Part shown: in pieces, positions 22,986-33,200 of the stretch
Numbering within the stretch: the stretch's first letter is position 1
How the letters are laid out: each line of letters starts with the position of its first letter
Assembly: GCA_018806985.1 (NCBI GenBank)
Contig: JADANN010000221.1
Span: 682,001 to 746,000 of the forward strand
Direction of reading: 5' to 3'
Length of the DNA: 64,000 nt
Source: Angiostrongylus vasorum
Lineage: Eukaryota > Nematoda > Chromadorea > Rhabditida > Metastrongylidae
Translations under genes and position numbers: made by a program
The notes under the pieces: model-generated
What the model was told of the DNA's origin: nothing
Database searches by the model: none
The model's input: the letters and a program-made list of their open reading frames with translations, nothing else

Positions 22986-24064
22986 GTTGAAAAAGTAAAC
23001 TCATTTTGAAAATTCCTTTGGAAAATTGTAGATTCCTAATGTCTAGAATCCTGTCAATATACAATATAAAAGGTTGGCTTTTTTTTCTGTTAATGTTAAC
23101 GTTAACAAATATGTAAACGGTGCTCATAAAGCCGAAACGAGCAAGAGAAACAATGCTACACCTAAACAGGAAGGAAACCGAGTTCACTAAAAATCTATGA
23201 CTCCATGGAAAGCAATCGAAAAGGGTGACTGTGAACGAGATGATGAAGGAATTTTCTGGAACAAAAACACGAAATTCCGCGGTTACCTCTTTGACTATGC
23301 AGTCCTTCCTCTGGTTGTTTTTTTTTTACCGAGACGTGCGCTGAAGCTTCAACCGCGTTGAAAAATTTGTGCCCCAACAGCAGAGCGCTTGGTCAATGTC
23401 TTCCGAAAGAAAATCGCCATCTACAACGTCTAGATGAGCTCAAACCTTTCAAGGCCATCACACTTTCAGAGTCCAGAAGATTACATATCCAGAGCAACAT
23501 CTGGATGGGCCAGTTATATAATAAGAGCGAAGATGGACGAACACTGGCGTGGAGTGCAATAGGATGAAAGCATTCTCTCGGAAGACTACCGACAAGATGA
23601 ATGGGCGTGCCTGCGGTTCTGGTGAACCAGCTGCATTTGCAACTGGAAACAATTTGTGGATTATAAGCCTCGTGGATGTCGTCATGTAGGAAGCAAACCA
23701 CCATGTGGAAGACAATAGCGCGAAAAAGAAACGAATGGAGAACGATTTAAGTTCTGCACTATTCATGAAGACAGGTGGGTCAAATGCCCAATCAAGTGGA
23801 TAAAAATATGCGTACTCTAAGGATCTCTGTTGAAAAAGAACGATGAATCGACTATAGGCTGATAGGTGCAGTTAGAAGCTGAACATTGGGAAACGAAAGA
23901 ACATTTGGTACAACCAATTCACTCTTTTTTGTTGAAAATGGTAAACGAAATTGATGCTAAGGCCGACTTTAGCTAAATCAATCCCAGATCAAATAATGAA
24001 GCACTCATGGCGTTACTTAACTGAACCACTAGCTAAAAAATTTATTGTTATAATTAACAACCTT
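22986..24064. other. No gene recognised
   Basis: Facing open frames of about 70-100 codons lie at 23350-23770 on both strands, without clear splice sites or a known domain. They may derive from a further old element. Confidence 0.4.
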
Positions 24065-24069
24065 ATGGG

Positions 24070-24215
24070 GCAGACTTGGGCCAGGTCGTCCTCGGGATTC
24101 CACGGAACCACAATGGCTTAACCAGCAAATCTTCCAAAAAAGGTGATTATGCTGGGGCCCGCACAACTAGTGAGGACAGGCCGTTCAAGTATCAAGTATC
24201 AATAAGTAACAACCT
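24070..24215 (-). repeat. Repeat family R3, partial copy
   Basis: Has tgggccaggtcgtcctcggg, ccacaatggcttaaccagc and gattatgctggggcccgcac. It matches the right end of the 25125-25515 copy in the same orientation, and lies just downstream of the WRAP53 stop codon. Confidence 0.75.
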
Positions 24216-24267
24216 TATGTACAACGAAAAAAATTTGGATCTCGGGCCAATTACTACTAACCACAGC

Positions 24268-27200
24268 TCAAAAACACCATAACTGCAACGAATTGTTCAA
24301 GTCCTTATCGAAATATCTTCTACGATATGACGTTTCATTATCGTCAGAGTCCGAATCTGAAGACGATGTCCTTCCTACACGCGGTGCAGGAAATACTCGC
24401 TCCCCAGTACACAACGCTACCATGGGAGGTTTTCCTTCGTGAACGCTAGAAAATTGTAAATTATATAACACGAAGCTGGTGAAGTCTCAAACAGAAGAAA
24501 TCTTCTATCAAAAAATAACAAACAACTACTGTGTTAACAATGATAAAATCCTAGTGATTCTGAAATAAATAACATACCTCACACACGGCACAGAACATTC
24601 AGCAACCTTCCTAGAAAATACGGGCACCTTCTCTGTCGCACCGCAGGCCAAATCAAATGCGACTAGATCTCCTTCAGATGTGCCAGAAAACAAATAATGC
24701 CCAGTACTAAAAACATCGCACACAGTATAAGGTTAAGTGAAACTTTGACTGAAGACGTATAGAATGCAATGTATTGCAAGAATGACGAAATTGCCTTGCT
24801 AATCACTTACAGTACTTCTATGTTCATGGTCGAAAAATCCACTTCGAATAAAAATGAAAGGATGTAAACTACACTTTAAGAAAGGAACTAACGAAAGAAA
24901 TTAGCACCTATCAACTTCAAAACATGTTCTTTGATTTGTTGTAAAAGGACGAAGCATGTTAAACAAGAGGTTGCCTGGCATCCTCATGTCATAGCACGAA
25001 ATCTCATTCTTCTGAAAAATTGTGATTAACAAGAAGTGTCAGAAGACGTATATGTTCGATATCATAGTCACGATTTAGAAAAGTATTCTAGCAAATCTAT
25101 TTGCATCTTCTTTTGAACTGACCCCTCCCAACGGTTTACCACCTCATTGTGGTTAGGAGCTGTTCCTCGGTATTGTTCTGCGATGTACAGCAGGGGGATT
25201 CATCCCCTAGCAGGGTCACCCAAGCTGGGAAAATGTCCGAGATTTCCATTAGGAAGTCCAGCTAAGAGCAAACCAATACCAGGATCCACTACCGCCCTGG
25301 TATCAAACTAGTCGCATGGTGGCAAATCTCCTTCTGATCCACAAGGGCGGCGACTGCCTGTGGTGGTAACGACCTGGGGGCAGACATTGGCTTGGCTGAC
25401 TTCGGTACTACAGGGAACCACAGTTGCTAAACCAGCAAAATTCCGAAAAAATGGAGATTATGCTGGGGCTCGCACAATCGGCGAGGACGGGCCATCCAAG
25501 TATTCAAGTATGCACTGATTTTGCTGTGCGAATGTATGTGTATAGCTTAGAATATCGCAAATGAAGGCTTCCTTCTTCCTTCTAACCTTACTATAAAAAT
25601 CCAACTGCAACTGTTCCTACACCAGCTGGTGTTTTTATGACACGTTAAGAATGATGAGTTGCAATTGCCAGGGAAAAAGTAGATAAAAAAAAGTGGTGAA
25701 GAAGAATGTTCTAAATAGGATGCTCAAAACAAGAGATATTCAGTAAAGGCCCACTTTACGCGTAGCGATGAACAAACGCTGGCCATCATAAGAGTAGTGC
25801 ATGTCCGTTATGCCAGCTGACTCTGTGGAGAACATACACTCCAACGAGTTCGTACGATCCGAGTAGAAACCCACTGTAAAACAAAAATTGTGTCACCTTA
25901 CAACCACAATGATGCTGATATATTTGCAAAACTCCGGACCGCATGTGTCTGCGGTGGGGATCGAACGCGTTGTTATCCTTTCCCCGGGAGCTAACGCATT
26001 CACCACCACACCATGCGGGTCCTTCGTTTCGCCTGTTTCTCAGTTAGTTCTATCCATCAGTGCCATCAACAATCACCCTTCAACGGGGTTGATCTAGGCA
26101 GCCCAAATCGGCGTTGCAACCCAGTTAAGCTTAGGCTACAGTTGAAATTTCGTGTTTTCCGTTTCGCCTTTCTTTCACATAGTTTTCTCTCTATCAGTGC
26201 CATCAGCAGATATTATCTACGCTCTAAGATAATAACAAAATTCCCAAACAGCAACTGACACCACACTTCCTTCCTCCAATTCAGTACGCACTTATTTGAA
26301 AAAAAAATTTGACAAGTCGTGACACATAAGTCTTACTGTACAAAAAAAGTGTTTCAGTGAAATGAATCGGGTTCGACAGATCGGGTTGTCACAGAACTCT
26401 ACCAGAATTTACATACAGAATATAACCCGTATAACCACAACGATGCTGAGATATTCGCAAAACTTGGACCCCGGGCTAGATCGAATCTCGCGTATTACAC
26501 ACTGTACCACTGAGGCCCTTGCTCTGCCTTTCTCTCAGTTAGTTTTCTACCTAACACTGCCATCAGCAATCATCCGTCAGCGAGATTGATCTGGGGAGCA
26601 CAAATCGGCATTGAACCCAGTTAAGCTGAGGCTGTAGCGTCCGGGGTTTGCTCATTTCTCAGGATTCTTGTGCCTGTATTTGACATAACACCCTGCTATA
26701 AAAAATTAGGCAGTAAGCAAAGGTTAAAACATTATAAAATGTAAAGATGCAGTGTAAAAATAGACTTCTTTCGAACCACGTCTTCCACAACATTTAAAAA
26801 CTACCTGCTGATGCAAGAACTGAAAAAAAAACTCTCCATGTTGCAGTGGAGAAGAAAATGTATTTATTCATGAAGTCAGTATGCTATACTATGCCTCAGT
26901 GTGAATTAAAATGTTCAGTATGTTAACCAAGATCTATCACCTACGAAGCCCTCATGTAGTTCGACGTCAAACAAGATATCCGCTTGTCTGTGGCGATACA
27001 TCTCGAATTGCATTCAGAATGCGCAAAACCTTGCCAATAAATGGGTAAATGAACCAGAAGTGATAACAAGCTCACCATTTCCATCATAAGACCCTGCAGC
27101 GTATACTCCGTCAAAGGCTTTGTTCATTGCAATACACGATACAATAGACTTTTGGCCACCGGTCTGCTTCTCTGTGATTGATATTCCTACGCTTAATTTG

Positions 27201-30200
27201 AATTAAAACTGTAACAGCAAGCTTCTTTCACAACGCTACAAGAAAAACACACATACCCTAATAGCGCAATAATGATTTACTTCCAAGTGGTACAAGAAGT
27301 CTCAAGTGAGCTGGCAGATAACATATTTAGCTCTTAATGACAGTCATACATGTACTAGTCTAACTCGGTCTTTATATTCTCCACAATCCTATTTCCATTC
27401 AGAAGAAAAGTCAACATATTCACGAGCACTTTTGAAAATTACCGTAGGTCTTTATGGAAGTATGGTGTCTTCCAGGGCGATCAGTGTCCCAAATGCGGAT
27501 GCAGCTATTATATCCGCCGTATAAACGAGTACCATCATTTGAAAAAGCAATAGAATATGCTGCAGTTAACTCGTCCTAAAAAGTTATTCTGAATAAGCTT
27601 TAGTGGAGTGCTGCTCCAATAAGGAAGTTGCAGAAGTAGTAAACAATAGCAATACTGGAAACAGTTACAGTTCACGAGAATTGTTACTGCTGATAACTTC
27701 CAAGTCTGAAGAGGAGGAGGGAGGAAAGGTCACTTAGGGATTCCATGAAAAACCCGCAACACGCATACAAACGAATTCGCTCGACCATACATTCGCCCAA
27801 CTAAGCTCCCACTTCTCCTCGATTGGTAAATCGGTTCCATGTTTAGGTCCCTCTGATATACTAAAGCTTGAACACTACTTGCGACCAGAACCAGGGAATG
27901 CTCTATGACAGCTATCCAAGAATAATGTGAAATGTAACCATAAGAATGATGGTTTTTGGCTAGTCACGGGCACAAAGCACTTCCGAGGTTCCAAGTTTTG
28001 CTCAAGCTTAAGCATTCTTGTGGTTCTACCCAACGTAGTACCTTGCCATTAAAAAAATATTGGGCTGCGAATAGAAGTTGAAACACCGTAATATCTAAGG
28101 ATTAATGAAGGAATTAAATATAATGAAATTACTCGTCTATAAGATATTTCTTGTCACGCGAGTCTTTTCGCCATTATCATGACACCAGATGCCAAACTTC
28201 AGTGATTAAACCCTTACGTAGCAATAATCAACAACAATATCATTGTGATAAAGCGATGATAAAATATGAACAACGTGACCAGTATGTAATGGTGTCATGG
28301 AGAGCAACAACGAGCAGTAATTTCCTCCACGTTTGAACTGACACGTGCTTGGTACAGAAACCTTTATACGGTTAATGTTTCGGCACCTTCGCCTTCTTCG
28401 GAGCCGAGTTGATTCGAGTGGACGGCCTACAACCTGGTCGCTGTGACGATGTGCATGTTCATTGTCCCATCGAGTCGAATCCAGTGGAGCACCGCTCGGA
28501 TGGGAATGTTTAGTTAGCGGTGCCCTTTCATACAGGAGGGATATTGCTGGATTCAATATAGCCTGTGTTTTGCGGGCAATCTGTGCTGTGGCAGGCGGTA
28601 GTTCATTTGCTGGCACGTGGTGTGACAATATCTGAAAAACCGACTTTTATTAAACCTCGCCAACAATAATCAACAGTTTTCCACATGACCGAGCCAATAT
28701 AAGGTTGGTATAAAAACTATTTATTCGGCTAAGGTTTCGGCGCCACCGCCTTCTTCAAAGCCGCGTTGGTACGAGTCGATGGTCTACAGCTTATCGTTGC
28801 CGCATCGAATCAAATCTAGTGGAGGGTTTTTAAGATAGTGTCAAGCTACGTACGAGCAAACAAAGTGCCGATTGGTACAGAACGCATTACCTGCCAAAAA
28901 GTAATGCATATTGGCATGGGGACAATACATCTACATCCATCCTCCAGCAAGGTGGCACAGCTGAGTGAAGTTTCCCATGCGAGCGGTGCTCCAATCAAGG
29001 GATTCGACTCGGAGCTTAGGAATACCCACATCGAACTAATAACCAGCTGTGGATCATCCACACAAATCAACACAGCTCTGAAGAGGATAAAGGGCTCAAA
29101 ACTTTAGTGGAATAAGGTTTTGCACAAACGTCGTGTTAGCTCGATCATGTAGAAAATTATTGATTATTGTTGCCGAAGGTTTCATGAAGGTCGGTTTTTA
29201 AGATGTTGTCATGCAACAATGAGCATTTGTATGGCCAAGTATCTGCAAATATGGTTTAAGTGATATGAGAAGAAACAGTGATTTTATAAGCCGTTAACTG
29301 CGGACGGTATTGCTGGGCGGAAGTTGCAGAGGATATCGGTATGAATGCAGAAACCAATGACGGACCTTATGTATGGTCGGGGATGGCGGGCCATACAGTA
29401 CTTTCGCTGGCCACAGATGGCTGACGATCATGGAACATACATATAAGTTCAACGGTCAACAATAGGAGGCTATTGGTATGACATAGAGACTGTTGCTGCT
29501 GTCATACTAGTCTATGATGGAATATTGCCAGCATATTACGACAACAACGACAACACTACAGGGTCATCGAGGACAACCTACCACCAGCAGTCGATTTCCT
29601 TATGCAAGAGATCAGAATGGCTCAAATTACTAGAATCAGCAGAAGTTTATTGAATAGAAATAGTGACATAAACAGTAGGTAAAAAGTAGAGAACGACACA
29701 ATATCAAGTGAAGATTGTTGAAAAAGTGCTCGAAGATTCGTAATTCTTCGTGACTGTCTTAGCATACATGAGATATATTGACGACTAGCTGTCATTCGAG
29801 TGTAAGTATAGGCAGTTCTGTCGACACCATATCAATTTGGACAGCATTTAAAAGCATTCATAAAGAAGAGAACGGTTCAAGTAGCAAGGCAACCTAAACG
29901 CAAATGATGGATGCAAGACAACGAATAGACTGAAGAAAGTTCTGGGATCCGCACACTGTGTGATGCCGTGTCATATAAAAAACTCAGTTCTAACACTGAC
30001 TTCCCACTGATTTGCCGACTCTTCGTGGTGAGTTGGTTCCTACGTGTCTGTGATGGGATAGATGGTGTATGTGGGCTGTATGTCCTCCATTATGGCCAGG
30101 CTGGTATTAAAATTTCCAGCCCACAACTCAGCAAAGCAGTGAATCTGTGCGCGATGAATGGAGAGCTCTAATGACCACTACTTCAGAAACGATCTCTGCT

Positions 30201-33200
30201 TTGACGACAAATTCCAAAGGCGTTTGTTTTCAACAAATATGCGAAATTCTCGCGTTTTATTTCATTTGGATTAACTCAACCTTCACTCACCAAATGATTG
30301 ATCCCTCTGTAGGAAGAATACCTCATGCCGTATTCAGTCCATAAATGTATTGGATGATGTTTGGCAGTGGTAGCGAGAAACTGCTTCTCACATCCATTGA
30401 ACAACCACTTTATATCGTATGTTGCATCTCCCAGGGGAATCTTCGCCACCAGTGATAACTTCTGCGAGTGGTGTACCATCAAAGGAAAGCTCGGTTCAGA
30501 ACAGAACGTTAATCAAAGAATTTAATAAAAGTTCAAAAACAGCCATACATGTTTGTCATCCAATTCAAAAATCCTTGCCCAGTTATCGGCAGACGTTGTC
30601 CCAATATATGTGCCGGACGGAGAGAATCTACACAGCTTCAGAAAATTATTAACCGGAATTGCTGTCGATATGTAACTAATTCGAGCACAGTTGAATGCGG
30701 TCTACAGCACTAGAAAAAATGATAGCAATGTATTTTAAGTATTGGTGACAATGCTGGGTTTTTTAAGTGCCAAATATTCCTCAACAGCTGGAGCATTTGA
30801 GAAGCTGTAAACGTCAGACATAGGAAAGAGCTCGCCCCACCGCTCTTTAGAAGTGAATATAGCATTCACATTTACTAATATTTTTTAAAAAAATCGAACG
30901 AGCAGATAAAGATTTGCAGATTCCTCTGCTCTCCACTTCAATTAATAGAGTTCACTAAGAGCTGAAAAAGAACGGTTTAAGAACTGAAAATGGCTAATGC
31001 CTGTGAACCACATGAACCACATATGATTTGTACGGACCGGATGGTGTCGAATGTACGAGAAAGAATCATAGATCTTTTATATGCGAGCAGTCTCAAGCCG
31101 TTAAGTGGCAAAGCTATGTGGTGGATTAAATATCGCAGGCACAGGGTTAAACATGGTTCAAAGCAGTATGTGCACTTGCCCGGGAACATGATTCAGATTC
31201 GTGTACTCTTTCTCCTTCCTGCGTAGCATTAACTTATTTATACGTTTCATATCTGCGTACATACACTTATGCAAATTATATACTTATTCAAGCGCCCTTG
31301 GTGTTGCTTGGTGCGCATATGCAAGTTGTGTCGTGCATGATGATTAGCTTCAAAGGTACGGTTAATAATTCCAGGTTGATAAAATAGGAAGCAGACGACT
31401 TCTTCCAAATAGGTTTCATGTTCTCATAGAGAGGTTATAATTACAACCACAAAAACAGAAGAACCTAAGGAAAAGAAATCTGTTGAACCTGAACAGTAAC
31501 TGTGGGCTAGTCTTTGATCAAAAACAGGAAAATCGGACCAAGGAACTCAAATTGAAATCGTCGTGCTCTTGGTGTCCTTCGAGAGAACGGAGCACACCAC
31601 CGAGTGTCACAGGCGAGAAACGGAGGTTGAGGTAGTGTTACGCTCTCAATTTCTCCCATGGCTAATGGGATATTTAAGACATTGCAGATGAAAGAAAGGC
31701 CTTGGATATCAGTTAACAGTCATGGTACGAACTGAACAATATCAACCAGGCGTGTGGTACTATAGTAAATAAACATATATGATTTGTAATAATATACCAA
31801 TCGTGTGGAGTCATGGATACGCTGTCTAATCTGAAAACGGATTCGCGAACTGCTGGCACGGATTGCTGAAATCAGAAGCGATTGTAAAACTACCGAAGTA
31901 AATATATGGGGGAAGGAAACATTAGTGCTTAAGCACTTAATTAATTGTAGAATTTTTGTAGTGGAAGTAATAAAATAGAAATAAAAGCAAAAAAGTCAGA
32001 ACTGATATGGACAGCCTCAGCTCTTGAGACTTTATGTAATGTAACGTTATCCCAAACTAATGATGATGAAGCGCATTTGTACAAAGCATTGGCGGGACTT
32101 GATAAGCTTTTTCTAAAGTTAGTTGAAAACCATTCATTTAAAAACTGTATTCAACGCTTGAACTCGGTAAGTTAACTTCGAGTCGTTCTAAATGAATGAT
32201 AAAGTGGTGCAAACACGGTTGCTCAGTTCGAGGGCAGGAGAGGAAGGCCAACCTTGATACAATGAGTCGGCCACACGTGAAAGCAGGTTAGGTGCATAAG
32301 AGCGACCAAAAAAATTTTTTTTTATAAATCACTAGCTACAGTGAGCTCACGAAATTAACGGGACGATAGGTGATGAAAGTGATTATGTAGTGAGTAAAAT
32401 GTGGCTTCCAGTCATTGCACAAAACATTCTGTAGATAATTTGTACCTAACGAATCGAATCGAACGATTCAGCTAGAACACATTAGCCCTATGAAGGTGTT
32501 TAGAATTGAACCAAGTAAATGGGAGACTAACGATAAAGAAAAAAAAATCAAGATTTGCCTATCCCACTGATTACATAGGAACAGTGAGAAGTGCATTATG
32601 ATATGATCTGGTCGTTCGACACATAATGGACTATGCTGGCCTTTTGATAATTACCGATTGAGCAATAACTGTAGTTAGAGGATTTGAAGCTGAAAGATCC
32701 ACAGAAAACCCTTCGCTGTATTGCTTCAAGAGTATCCATAATTTTCATGGACTACTCCTTTATCATTAAAGTTGTTACGAGTTAAAACTTATGAAGAATT
32801 GAGAGCACAAGATAAATTTCCAAAAATTCCCTTAAAAAATTACTTTAGCAGAGACTGCTAGTATAAAGTGTAGAACGGGCAAGTTAACAGTATCCCATGC
32901 ATTGAAATCAATGCATATAGCACTCACTATGTGTCAAAATGAGAAGTGTTTGAGCTGTTAAGATAAGATTTGTTCACATACCGTGAGTGTTTGGGGTTCA
33001 TTCTTTGGCAAGGAACAATGAGGCGAAGAATCGCCAGCTAAAGATGGTTGATTTGGACACGGTTGTGAAGCCGAATAGATTTTCTGTATGCCCTTAATTG
33101 AATATAAGACACTTTAGGTTACAAGAAGAGCATTAGACACATGTACGCTTCCTTTCTATTTTTCAAGAACAAACTACGAACTTGGGCCATTTCTAATTCT

